Of a DNA stretch of 64,000 nt, positions 45,771 to 56,286 are shown piece by piece. Source of the DNA: Auricularia sp. M13 (taxonomy: Eukaryota; Basidiomycota; Agaricomycetes; Auriculariales; Auriculariaceae); assembly GCA_037042915.1 (NCBI GenBank), contig CM073200.1, forward strand, positions 2,104,832 to 2,168,831, in the 5' to 3' direction. The notes below the pieces were generated by a model. That model was not told where the DNA came from. It did no database searches and saw nothing but the letters and a program-made list of their open reading frames with translations. Within the stretch, counting starts at the first letter, position 1. Every line of letters begins with the position of its first letter. The position numbers and the translations under genes are program-made.

Positions 45771-47049
45771 ATGGGCGGCGGCTTCAGATACTCGGTCAGC
45801 AGCTACGCCACGCGCGAGAGCATCCCATAATGAAGACCCATATTCGTAGCTCGTGAAAGACATATTCGTGCAGGACGACCCAGCTTATGTCCCTTCACCA
45901 GAGCAGGTCAATTCCTCCCGGAGGATCGGCCAGTTCGAGCTAAGCACAACCCCTAGATTCCCACGCGATTCGGACTGGTGCAGGACCATTGGCCCGATGT
46001 CAAGCACATGAACTCTTCTGCTCAGCCAGGCACAGTTTTCAAACTTCTGTTCGTCGCACGGCACGGCGAAGGGTTTCGTCAGTTGGACAAGGCGCTTTCC
46101 GTCGAGCTCATGGCTGATCATGCACCAGATAATGCCGCTTCACGCAAGTTTGGAAAAGAGGTTATTGATTAAACCGTCCCATGCTATGCGATCCATCTGA
46201 CGTTCCATGCGTGTCAAGATTTGGGAAGCGGAAGTCCTCCGCCATCCGCAAGGAAGAGAAACACGCGATTGACGCCTTACACAGTCATTGGGCCTACCTT
46301 ACGGGAGACGACGAGCTGACATGGGGTCGTGAGTCCAGAGCTGGGTCTTTGGCAAGTGCTTTTGGCTTGCAGGGTCTGAAATTCGCTCCAGCCGACCCCG
46401 AACTCAACGAAATCGGCATCCGGCAAGCTGAGCTCGCGCGTCAAGCGTGGGATCAGTCCAATGCTCCCGTTCCCGACCTGATTCTCTGCTCACCCCTTCG
46501 CCGAGCGCTGCACACATGCTCTATCACGTTCCCAGGCCGGCAAGCACGGGTTGTCGAGGTCCGTCAGTGTTGGCAATAGTCCTGCGGTCGTTTGCCAACT
46601 ATCTCTTGGGTAGGATATCCGCGAGCTCATTACGGGTTATTCGTGCGATTACCGACTGCCGACTTCGATATCGCGCTCGGAGTATCCTCAGCACGATTTT
46701 TCCGGCCTTCAGTCCGATGCAGACCCGTACGGCGGCTTTCAGGAGACCCACGAACAGCTCCTACAACGTGTCCGACGAGTTCTCGATTCCATATTTGAAG
46801 ATCAGCCGCAAGGTGTGTCCTGCTGGAATCAGGGACGGACTGAACTAATTGTGGATGCGTTGACCCAGTTGTATCGATTACGGCGCACGGCGATTGGATG
46901 AAGGCAGCTTCAGAAGTGCTTGGGAGGAAGACGTACCGCATTCCGACGGGCGGTACGCTTTCAGAGTATCTATCGCAATGTTCTCATGCAGCGTCTTTTT
47001 TTCACAGGAGCAGTGGCATTCCTGGTTGAGGCCGTTCAAATTTACTAGA
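45771..47049 (+). CDS. Phosphoglycerate-mutase-like (histidine phosphatase) protein
   Basis: Exons read FVQDDPAYVPSPEQ, FGLVQDHWPDVKHMNSSAQP, then KLLFVARHGEGF joined to HNAASRKFG. The RHGEG motif holds the catalytic His. Further on are HWAYLTGDDELTWG, DPELNEIGIRQAELARQAW, LILCSPLRRALHTC, then DIRELITGYSCDYRLPTSIS, TAHGDWMKAASEVLGRKTYR (second His) and GAVAFLVEAVQIY to the stop at 47049. This is the fungal cytosolic PGM-like branch of the histidine phosphatase superfamily; it probably acts on a small phosphate ester, not in glycolysis. The first exon is uncertain (ATG 45771, MGGGFRYSVSSYATR, is my best guess). Confidence 0.83.
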
Positions 47050-47580
47050 TGCCTTCAAGCCCAGAAGGTCCATATACGCAGGGATTTATCTGCGATATTA
47101 GAGGCTTCGCCGTTGTCTTCCCCTTCCCGGAAACGCCGAACGTTGAAGCATCCTCCGCATTAGTTGCGCTCGCGATTTCATGACGACATACCGGATTAAC
47201 TCCACACGAAGCGCTGCTTGCCCTTACTCTCTCCGTGGTCATGCTTCCGAGCCATGGTCAGGTACTCTTTTCGACAAATCCTTCAAATCTCTGCTCCGCT
47301 CTGACATTGGCGTGCCTACCTCAATCTATCTCTTGCTTCGAGGCTGCAACGGTTCCTGAGGCGGCATGGTTCACGGGCTTATCCTCGACGAGGCGGCAGG
47401 CAGGTCTGTAGAAACTGTAACGATCGTACCGGCCACAGGGCATTTGCATTGCGTCACCCTCTTGTTCTTATTCTGGATCTGCCCAGCCGTTCCTTCTGCA
47501 TCTTTCTACATGGATGCCGCCTGCGCGCAAACAGCGCGTCTGTGTGAAGCTCCGGCAACGGCAAGAGAGATGCACTCGGG
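47050..47580. other. Intergenic region
   Basis: About 0.5 kb before the TATA box of the next gene. Only short, unrecognised open frames. Confidence 0.45.
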
Positions 47581-47588
47581 TTATAAAA
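47581..47588 (+). promoter_or_regulatory. TATA box of the secreted hydrophobic protein gene
   Basis: TTATAAAA, 57-64 bases before the start codon at 47645. Confidence 0.65.
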
Positions 47589-47644
47589 GCTAGCTGTCTC
47601 ATCCCTCGCTCGTCGTGGCAGAAGCCCACCTCACATACACGATC

Positions 47645-48404
47645 ATGAAGATGCGCGTTCTCAGCCTCCTCTGCTCGCTCTCCCTCGTCCTCTTCGCGTT
47701 TGCTGCACCGGCGGCCAACGTCGATACCAAGGAGCTTGCCGTCGACAAGCGCCAGCTTGACGGCATCACCGACATCCTTGGGCTTCTCACAGGCGCGACG
47801 AGTGCTCTTGCTCCCCTGCTTGGACTGCTCGGTGCTTTGTTTCCACTGATTGAGTCGTAACTACAGCTCACGAACAACTTAGGTGGCCTTACTGGAGGCG
47901 GCAGCACCGGTGGAGGAAGCACTGGGGGCAGCACTCCGAGCCCCGCCGACATTCTCTCAGAGATCACGAGCATCATCGCAGGCCTCACATCGTCTCTTGG
48001 CGGCATTTTGCCCATAGGGAACGCTCCCGCGAGCTCTCAGGACGATATTGCCCAGTCCGTCGGACAGATCGTCAACGTAAGTGCTGCGAACGCTCTGCGA
48101 GTAGCGGGAGTACGCTGCTAATTCAGTGGGCTCTGGACAGTCCATCGGCACGGCGGTCAGCACACTTCCGACGTCGCTCATCAATTTGCTAGCCGTCATT
48201 AACCTCGATATCAACCTTACGCTCCTCCTCACTCAGCTGAACGTCGTCATTTCAGGGATCTTGTCCATCATCAGTCCCATGTAAGCCTGTACGCTCCGCC
48301 GTGCACGGGTCAACTAACACGACCGCAGCGTTGCTATCCTCACCACTCTCCCATCTGGAGGAGCCGGTCTCAGCTCCGTCCTGGGATTGCTTGGCTTACT
48401 CTGA
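47645..48404 (+). CDS. Secreted hydrophobic protein with Gly-rich linker
   Basis: Start ATG 47645 (MKMRVLSLLCSLSLVLFAFA), then a Lys-Arg site (DKRQLDGITDILGLL) that could be a Kex2-type cleavage. After the first intron (about 47851-47882) comes GGLTGGGSTGGGSTGGSTPS. The rest is repetitive hydrophobic: ILSEITSIIAGLTSSLGGIL, NLLAVINLDINLTLLLTQLN and SVLGLLGLL at the stop. Introns also near 48076-48129 and 48281-48329. No cysteine pattern of a hydrophobin. It may coat walls or bind hydrophobic surfaces; this is inference. A strong TATA box is upstream. Confidence 0.78.
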
Positions 48405-49455
48405 ACGACGCGTGGGATGAGCACAAGGTAGTAGATCCATACATTGCCCGTCACGCTGTCATTCTTCTCCCTTGTTGCTGATCATGAGCTCTGCGCTGAG
48501 CTTAGTCATGACCGGTTCAATCGGGATATCCCCCAGTGCAATAGATTCGTATGAGAATAATATTGTAACGCATGTGGGAGTGATCGTATCAGAACTTACA
48601 TGGTCCAGTGAGCAAAAAAGGCGCAATCGCCGGCGGAACTCGCCTTCGCTGAGAGTTGATTCTGAACCAGCTGACACGTACTTAGTTGCAAGATCCTTCC
48701 AGAGTTATAATCAAGCAGCATGGTCAGATGTGTCTGTGCGAGCATGGATGTGCAGATTTGCAGAAATTTGGTCCACATGTCCGATCTTATTCTGACAGCG
48801 GTTCTTCCCGCAGTTCTGCTTCGCTCAATGTCTGGAACCTCGCCTCGCCGGCTCCCATATGCTCCGGTATAGCCTGCTTGCCACGGGTGCCCGGACGACG
48901 GGGAACTCGCACGCAGCGCATGGACTGTCTCTAACGAGCTTGCGAGATCAGTGCAAAAGAAGCATGAGCTCCTGGTGCTTTGATCACATTATTTGCCATG
49001 ACCAACCCACTGCAACAGCGCTGTGCAGCATCATACAACGAGTCTGATTCTCGGGAAATCGTTGGCATTATCAGATCTCGCAATGCAAGGATCCCTTGTG
49101 CTCCCAATGACGCCCTTGGAGCGGGCAATGGCTCTACGACTCAGCTCCCCGTGGCTTCCCCGGCGGCGGCGGTTCTTGCACACCCCCGGCGCGTCGGTCC
49201 CGCGCACGAACGCGCAGCGCAACGGGAACAGGCTTCTGGATTTGCATGTGGCGGGGCAGTATAGTGGTCCGCTGCTGTCTGATGAGCAGGCCCATATGGC
49301 TTATCTTTGGCAACTCCGGTTTCCTGCAAACGCAAAGCAGCGCCACACGCGCGAAGACTCGGTCGCCACGTGCCGCCCTGCTTCGCGTCTTCGTATGGGC
49401 GGGGGAAATCGAGCGCGTGTCGGCAGCGCTTGCACTCTGTCCCGGTTACCGCGAC
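48405..49455. other. Intergenic region
   Basis: About 1 kb before the third fungalysin. No coding exon, repeat or RNA gene was recognised. Confidence 0.45.
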
Positions 49456-49464
49456 TACATAAGG
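49456..49464 (+). promoter_or_regulatory. TATA-like element of fungalysin copy 3
   Basis: TACATAAGG, 62-70 bases before the start codon at 49526. Weaker than the other TATA boxes but at the same spacing. Confidence 0.4.
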
Positions 49465-49525
49465 CCGTTGCATTTCGCCAGGTCAAGATCAGGTCGCTCG
49501 TTCGTCTCGTCCGACTCTTCACGCC

Positions 49526-51601
49526 ATGGTCGCGCTCACCCCTGCTTTCGCCACCCTTGCTCTTTTCTGCGCGTCCGCGATCGCAGCGCCGTGGCCGACC
49601 AACGGCAAGCAGGCGACCCACCAGGTCCGCTCACTGCCCAATGGTGTCACCGTGCAGAGCTTCCACGTCGAGTCGACGTTTGAGGTAGGCACTTTAGCAT
49701 ACGTACGACTTACTTTCCGCGTTGCTGACTGGCGTGTTCTCAGACATTCGGCGCTGGCATCGACCACCCGCTCAGTGGGCGCGCCATCAAGCCCACCGCC
49801 AAGGAGGCTGGCACGGCCTTCCTCAGCTCGCGTCTTGGTGGCACCGACAAGTTCGCCCTCAAGAGCAGCTTCGATGGTGCCCATGCGTCGCACATTTACG
49901 TGTCGCAGCGTTTCGTAAGTCGTACATGGCCCCACGCAGACTCGTGCTCACGATCATGCGCTTGTGGCGCATTACTTACTCCAGAACAACATCCCCGTTG
50001 CGAACGCCGTGGCCAATGTTGCTCTCAACAAGGACGGCCGTGTCGTGTCGTTTGGTAGCTCATTCGCCAAGCCGTCTAAGATCGCGTCGCCCACCCCTAC
50101 GCTTTCTGCGGACGAGGCAAGCGCCAAAGCCGAAGCCTTCCTCGACGGCAAGCGCAATGAAATTGCGCCCAAGCTCGAGTACTACGCGCTGGACAACGGT
50201 GCTCTCGCTCTTACCCACGTCGTCCAAGTGGAGCTCAACGGCAATGGCCACCTTGTCGAGGCATTTGTCGACGCTACTAGCGGTGAGGTGCACGGCATCA
50301 ACGACTTCACCACTCACCTGACGGTAAGCATTTCATTTGGACGTCTGTCTTGACCTGACGAGGGTTCGCAGCTGCGTGTGATTCCCATCGACAAGCTGAA
50401 CCCGAACGACGGCTTCTCGACCGTTGTCGACCCGGAGGATGATATCTCGTCGCCACAGGGCTGGAACACGGTCGGCGGCGCATCCACGGGCGTCACGTCT
50501 GGGAACAACGCCATTGGCTTCAAGTCGTCGCAGACGACCGGCTTGTCCTCCGAGACCTCGCCCGAGCACTTTGAGTTCACCTTCAACCCCGCCGTGGGCC
50601 CGACCATCGCCCCGAACGTCGATGTTGCCCGCGTCAACGCGTGGTACGTTGTGAACTCCATCCACGACATCACGTATCGCTATGGCTTCACCGAGTCGGC
50701 GTTCAACTTCCAGAACGACAACTTCGGCAAGGGGGGCGCTGGCAACGACCGCGTCACCGTTTCGGTCCAGGACAGCGCCGGCACCAACAACGCGGACTTC
50801 ACCACGCCTCCCGACGGCCAGTCTGGACGCATGCGCATGTTCCAGTTCACGATCACCAACCCGCGTCGCGACGGCGCGCTCTCGAACGACATTGTTTCTG
50901 TAAGCTCGCGAACGCTGCTTCATTCGGCGCTGTGCTGAATGAACACCCCAGCATGAGAACACCCACGGCCTGACCAACCGCATGACCGGTGGAGGTACCG
51001 GCCGCTGCCTGCAGGGCAGTGAGGCCGGCGGCATGGGCGAGGGCTGGTCGGACGCTTTCGCGGACTGGCTGTCCAACGTCTCGGGCGAGATCCAGGACTT
51101 CGCGACCGGAACCTACGTCCTGAACAACACCGGCGGTGTCCGCTCGTTCCCATACTCCACCAGCAAGAGCGTCAACCCACTCACCTACGCCTCTCTGGCT
51201 TCGCGCAACGAAGTGCGTCCGTCTTCTGATTTAGTAGATGCTGTGGCTAATACGATGTGACTGAAAAGGTGCACGATATCGGCGAGATTTGGGCCAACAT
51301 CCTCCACAACGTCCACGCCGCGCTCGTCAACAAGCTGGGCTTCAGCCCCGACGCCAAGACGAACCCAGATGCGGAGGGCGGCAACGCCGTCTTCCTGCAC
51401 CTCTTCATCGACGCGCTCGCGCTGCAGCCGTGCAACCCGACATTCGTCTCCGCGCGCGCGGCCTGGATCCAGGCGGACGTGAACCGCTTCGGCGGCGCCA
51501 ACGCGTGCACGCTCTGGACTGCATTCGCCAGCCGCGGACTGGGCACCGGGGCGACGTCCGCTCGCGTTGACAACGCGGCGGTGCCCGCCGAGTGCGCGTG
51601 A
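49526..51601 (+). CDS. Fungalysin (M36 metallopeptidase), copy 3
   Basis: Six exons (49526-49684, 49744-49914, 49985-50323, 50372-50899, 50952-51212, 51269-51601), about 596 residues. Signal peptide MVALTPAFATLALFCASAIA. Propeptide TFGAGIDHPLSGRAI and NIPVANAVANVALNKDGRVV. Catalytic part NVDVARVNAWYVVNSIHDIT, then the zinc motif HENTHGLTNRM (HExxH kept, with Asn where copy 1 has Phe) and GGMGEGWSDAFADW. The end is PCNPTFVSARAAWIQADVNR. The first three introns sit where those of copy 1 do. The zinc motif begins exactly at a splice acceptor. Intact and probably active outside the cell. Confidence 0.96.
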
Positions 51602-51950
51602 ACATCTCTGGGGGGACTGAATGCGACGACATGGACTTACTACAGGAAGACGACGACGACGAACGAGACCCATGTAGCTTGCATAGACAGGGATGTGACG
51701 CATCTATCACGCTCATTTGTGACGGTATATACCATGTGTATTTGTGCAACAATGCAATTGCATTACACTGTACTCCGACTACGAGTGAGCAAGTGGAATG
51801 GTTTAATCTAAACTATAGTTTAAGAATTATCCGTGAAGACAACGGTCGCAGGGCATTACATACTCGTGTTGTACAACGATCCTTCAGACTCTGCAACCAA
51901 CGCCGGTTGCGCATGCGAGTGCGGCGTTATTGAGCTCACAAAACTGGGTT

Positions 51951-53903
51951 CTATGAAGGCGCAAGGGTACGATGTGCGTTATCCGGGAAGGGGGCCAGTG
52001 GATGCCACTGATGCTGGTCGGAGAACGGGTTGGAAGAGGGCGCGTCGCTAGAGACCGCCATGGGCGGAGGTATTGGATATATCAAGGCGCTTCGGTCCCG
52101 CCTGCGTTGTCGCACGATGAAGAAGACTAATATGGAGAGAAGCACGAGGGCGGCGCATCCCAGCGTTATCCCGTATGGAAAGCCGGACTGACCAGCTTCG
52201 GATCTGATGCTCAATCAAGCGCGGAGCAATCCAACGAGCATGTTCCGAGAGACAAATCAACGGTGCAACAATCATCACGGAGATAATGTGTTACGACCGC
52301 CAGTATGTCCGCTCATCGAGCTTAGAGAATGACCGCCGGCGTCGCTGGCGGGGCACAGCCTAGCAAAGGCTGCAGCTCTACCAGTGAGCTCAATTACGTT
52401 GTAATCAACAGTATTGGAAGTTAGAAGAGTCACACTTACGAGGGACTCTTCGGTATACTATTACAGAACTCAGCTTTGCTTTCAAGCTCCTGGATTTGCA
52501 TTGCCAATCTGAGATGTTTATTCTTGATTGATCATACCCAATGATGTCCTCGCATTCCTTTGCTACCTCCGCAGCGGCAGATCAGTTGAATACCACCAGG
52601 GCCTCGCTCTCAGCCCTGCGGGCCACGATACGCATATTTCACCTGCTCTCCTCAAGTCAAAAGCCGTTGTGGTTCACGACATCGCACACAATCTTATATT
52701 TACCCCACACCTCCATCTCCGCGTTTCCATGCATGAGGCCTGATCGCAATCGGCAAGCTTTCTCCGACAAAACTAGCCGCAGGTAGCGAGGCCGACACCC
52801 AGCACATGGCCGCTAACAGAGCTGACCAGGAGTCCAGGATAATTCTCACACCTGTACACTTCTCAGTGCTGTCGCGCAGAAACGGAATGGCGACCTGAAG
52901 TTGAGCGACCATGCTGAAGAGGTTCACTTAGAACGTGTAGCGCCAGTCGCAGAGTTTGCCGCCTTGGACTCGCATGCGAAGCTTGTACTTCTGCTGGGCT
53001 ATGTGACTGTAACAGGCTCATTTATACAGTACCTGATAGGCTACAGGAGTCTCGGATGCTCATAGCGTTTGAGATGATTGCAGTAAGACAGTAGCCATGA
53101 CGTGGTCACGTGCCTCGCCATGTGATGTCCGTCGCTGGGCGCAGCGACCGACGGACAGACTGGCGGCCGTAACACATTACCTCCGCGTTGACTGTTGCAC
53201 CGTTGATTCGTCTCTCGGAACATGCTCGATGGATTGCTCCGCGCATCAATCAGCATCAAACCCGAAGCTGGTCAGTCCGGCTTTCCATAATCCCGACGTA
53301 GACTCCTGCTGGTAAGCCGGAGCTGTTGGTCGTCTCCTGTGAGGCTTCGGAAGTCGGCAGGGCCTGGTTTCTGGGCATTGTCAGCGATGTGGTGCGAGGG
53401 TTTGTTATTATGACTAACGTCGACGGTGAAGCAACTGATGTTGACGGCTCTGAAGCTCGTAATCTGAGGGGAAAAAACCTATGATGAGAATATGAACGCG
53501 CGCGCGAATATGAGCCACGTACATCAAGTTCCCAATGCCAAGTCCTTTTCCGTCGTCGAGGTTGCGTATCCTCACGAAATGTTGACCACTTTGCAGTACC
53601 GAAGATCCATAGAGTATGACCTCGTCGCGTATGGGACTGAAAGCCGATATCCTCGAAGTTGGGCCGTCGTCGACAGTGATTTCAAAGTCGCCGTGGTCCC
53701 AATTACGGTCAGATTTCATCCAAAATCTCGTGCCTGCCTGAGAGTCAACAAGCAGGAAAGCCAGCACGAGATGACCAACCTGAGAAGTGAAATTCGACGG
53801 CCGCCCCCTCGGTATACGATAATCTGTAGTCTCCCAGATTTACCCACTTGTCGGTCGGTGTGTAGGAGACTACATTCAGAGTTGTGCGTAAAAGGATCGG
53901 CAA
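51951..53903 (-). pseudogene. Single-pass membrane protein paralog A, split by a transposon
   Basis: Upstream exons (minus strand, 53903 down to about 53490) give VVSYTPTDKWVNLGDYRLSY, EFHFSG, then TRFWMKSDRNWDHGDFEITV and GQHFVRIRNLDDGKGLGIGN, matching the ectodomains of the paralogs at 54138, 56287 and 58009. A stalk follows (PTSEASQETTNSSGLPAGVY) and stops at VGI inside the transmembrane segment. The rest of that segment, TLGCAALVLLSILVFFIV, with a cytoplasmic tail (RQRRRDRSALIYPIPPPMAV to the stop at 51951), is found 1.1 kb further on. The gap is a TIR element flanked by a 6-base duplication. No start codon was found; it may share one with the fragment at 54603. Confidence 0.75.
52174..53289. 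mobile_element. 1.1 kb inverted-repeat transposon inside gene A
   Basis: Both ends start TATGGAAAGCCGGACTGACC (left on the plus strand from 52174, right as its complement ending at 53289). The inverted repeats run about 150 bases at roughly 85-90 percent identity by eye, then diverge. The flanks are ATCCCG at 52168-52173 and again at 53290-53295, a 6-base target site duplication. The 0.8 kb interior holds no recognisable transposase. A 6-base duplication is not typical of Mariner, hAT or Mutator elements, so the superfamily is left open. Divergence between arms suggests it is not brand new. Confidence 0.88.
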
Positions 53904-54137
53904 CTCAGATGTTAGGACGCACGACTTGGATGCGCTGCGTTTATTGTGACATCTTCATCTGCTGGGAATTCGCCATCGAAAGCTACTGGTGTGGATGTAG
54001 GGGCCGGACAGCTACACGTGCTATCAGGAGCTGTCAAGCATAGAGAATGAATGCACGAACTCTGTTGGAGTGGGAAGACCGAGAGGTCGATAACTAAGGA
54101 GACTTTAGACAGTCGCTTGTACAAAGCTACAGAAAGC

Positions 54138-54603
54138 TCACAGGAAGTAGGAGACGCCGAGGGCTCTGTTTTCAGTGTTTGTGAGGGTGAGAACATGCTG
54201 CTCCGCGGTGAGAGCTTCGGAGGCGTAGAGCACGGAGACGTCCTGCATGGAATCGCTGTGTGAAGATTTCTGAACAGCAGGACCGCCGTCAATTGCAATG
54301 GTGTAGGCGCCGTGATCAGCATTCTGGTCACTATAGTACCAGATGCAGGTCCCTGTGCTTGACTGAGTTGTAGACGTTTCTGCAGACAATCCTGCACACC
54401 GCTGAATGTCACGGAAAGGGTTGAATTTGAAGCATAACTAAGTAAATAGCTTGGGCCCAAATAGTTCCCAGGGGAGCTGTTGGCCCGTTCCCAGCTGCCG
54501 GACAATGTGACTGGAGCGAAGCTGAGCCTGTTGGTCGTATCGCTACGGAGCACGCACCCGCCGACGCGTTATTGCTGAGCAACAGATATTCCGGGGTCGC
54601 CAT
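54138..54603 (-). CDS. Paralog B of the membrane-protein family, lacking stalk and membrane segment
   Basis: Start ATG 54603 (MATPEYLLLSNNASAG), then LSFAPVTLSGSWERANSSPG, LLSYASNSTLSVTFSG, and after an intron TCIWYYSDQNADHGAYTIAI, DGGPAVQKSSHSDS and LTAEQHVLTLTNTENRALGV. This is the same two-part ectodomain as in paralogs A, C and D (W...FSG, then YYSD..xxHG). No Ser/Thr stalk or transmembrane helix follows before paralog A begins about 230 bases downstream, so B is either truncated or the first module of a longer A gene. No signal peptide. Confidence 0.55.
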
Positions 54604-55203
54604 GGCCGGCGCGAAGACGCTTGTGGCGACGACGCCGGGGAAGGAAACGGTGGTCGGGGAAGAACAAATGGGTGACTGCCGCTTTATCCCATTTCGTCCC
54701 AGCGCCGGTCCATTGTGATCATCTGCCCGCCCTGGAGGATCATATTGACAATCCCTCACAGACAACAAAGTACTGGCTCGCGCGCTGATACTGCGGAGAT
54801 GCTCCCGCCTTGCGCGACTTGTGTGCGGAACGCCTGCCACTGCTGTGCCGCAAGTCGACCTTTTTCCGCCACGGGATACAAGACTTTCACGCCTAAAATC
54901 TTTATGACCATTACAAGCGTAATGCGTATCACGCATCTGCTCGACTTGGACCTATTTACGCCTGTCTGGTCTTAGGATCGCACGGTCAGATGAACGTCTC
55001 CCAACTCTGTCATGCCAACGACTCTGGTTCATACATCTGACGGGATTGTACAGTCGCGATGCACATCCTGGATGGCGAACCCAACCCTGCTCTGACACAA
55101 CTAGGCGGTCCGTTCAGCCACGGCATTGGCGAGCTTTCTAGCACGTAATTTGACTGACCGCCATCGGGGAAGCGGCACGCTCTATTACACCTCTCCCTTC
55201 CGC

Positions 55204-55341
55204 TCACACTTGCGCCTGGCATACAATCGGTGGCGGCGGGCATCCTTCTTGCACCTGGCGAGGCAGCATTTCGGCAGGCGCGCACGAGACGCCGGCGACT
55301 GCTGTGGCGATGATGGCGAGCAGAGTGAACGAGGAGCGCAT
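55204..55341 (-). CDS. Tiny secreted protein
   Basis: Start ATG 55341. Signal peptide MRSSFTLLAIIATAVAGVSC, then APAEMLPRQVQEGCPPPPIV and a second cysteine (VCQAQ). The frame reaches a stop at 55204 (45 residues). A donor GTGTGAGC right after CQAQ could instead splice to a second exon (SNYVLESSPMPWLNGPPSC) ending at 55010. Either way it is a short, cysteine-bearing secreted product of unknown role. Confidence 0.5.
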   Translation of the reverse strand: MRSSFTLLAIIATAVAGVSCAPAEMLPRQVQEGCPPPPIVCQAQV

Positions 55342-55748
55342 GGCTGGGGACGGTTTGAACGCTGCTCGATCACCACTGCCAGCTATTTGTTCTCTTGGTC
55401 CGTGGCGTGTTCCTGTCATCCGTACCGGGGGCGCACGTCAATGCGGGCCAGCCGCGGCGTCGTCGGCTGTCGTTCTGTCTATCCTGTGTCAAAATTCGGT
55501 TGGGTGCCTCGTCGTGCCGTCTTCTGGAGCCTACAAAGTCTACTTAATCCCTGCTTGCCGCAAGATGTGACCGCTCGACAACAGCACCATCGACCCGGTC
55601 ATGGTCGCACCAATCGAGGTCTGGTTTGCAGTCTAGGAGCATGCGTTTGTCCCACGCCGCATAACGTCCCTTTGCTCCCATATCTCATGACAACGGCGAT
55701 GGACATGTATCCTGGCCCGATCCGGCTCATATGGATCTTTTCGTCGCG

Positions 55749-55756
55749 TATTTAAG
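55749..55756 (+). promoter_or_regulatory. TATA box of the tiny secreted protein gene
   Basis: TATTTAAG, 44-51 bases before the ATG at 55800. Confidence 0.5.
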
Positions 55757-55799
55757 GCGGAAAATAAGGCCTGGAGGAAAAGTTTCCAGCTTCGTCCTC

Positions 55800-55937
55800 A
55801 TGATGCCACTCCGCAATCTTGCCCTCGCCCTAGCCATCCTCGTCGCTCTCGTCGCTGCATCCCCGATACAATGCGAACAGAACGAGGCGGGAATCATCAT
55901 CTGCAATCCTGATAAAGGCATTCCTCTCGCGGAATAG
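55800..55937 (+). CDS. Tiny secreted protein with two cysteines
   Basis: Start ATG 55800 (or the next codon, 55803): MMPLRNLALALAILVALVAA is a clear signal peptide, leaving a mature part of about 25 residues, SPIQCEQNEAGIIICNPDKG ending IPLAE. Two cysteines could form one disulfide. A TATA element at 55749 and a clean stop at 55937 support a real micro-gene. Function unknown; small secreted proteins of this type are candidate effectors or signals. Confidence 0.55.
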   Translation: MMPLRNLALALAILVALVAASPIQCEQNEAGIIICNPDKGIPLAE

Positions 55938-56286
55938 TTGCTCGGTATGACTGAGTTAAACCAGTCCATCTCTGACCTGGCGCCTCAGCAGGTCACACGG
56001 AGATGTTGACCACGGTGACGTCGAGCTTCAACAGGAACAGAGGTGCTCCATTCCGAGGGGTTGCCCGAGCTATTGAAACGACCGTGGTCTCCCATATAAC
56101 TTTTTGTTCGCGCCATGTCAACATAAACGTCCGTTCTAGTCCTCCTGCTTCCCATTACTTTACACAATGACCCCGGAAAAGCGTATAAGTTATCAGATGT
56201 TGCAACAGCGATAACGAGCGTGGGGAGCAAGCCTTCGCCTCCTATGTAAACAAACCAGAATCAGAGCGTTCATGACCTGTACGACT

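Noticed and set aside
49023-49688. Plus-strand open frame of 221 residues overlapping the fungalysin 3 start
   Set aside because: It runs out of frame into the fungalysin signal-peptide exon and has no recognisable domain.
52174-53289. Fossil large virus-like element suggested by the 6-base duplication
   Set aside because: The element is only 1.1 kb, has no capsid, polymerase or integrase coding, and shows simple short inverted repeats of a non-autonomous DNA transposon.
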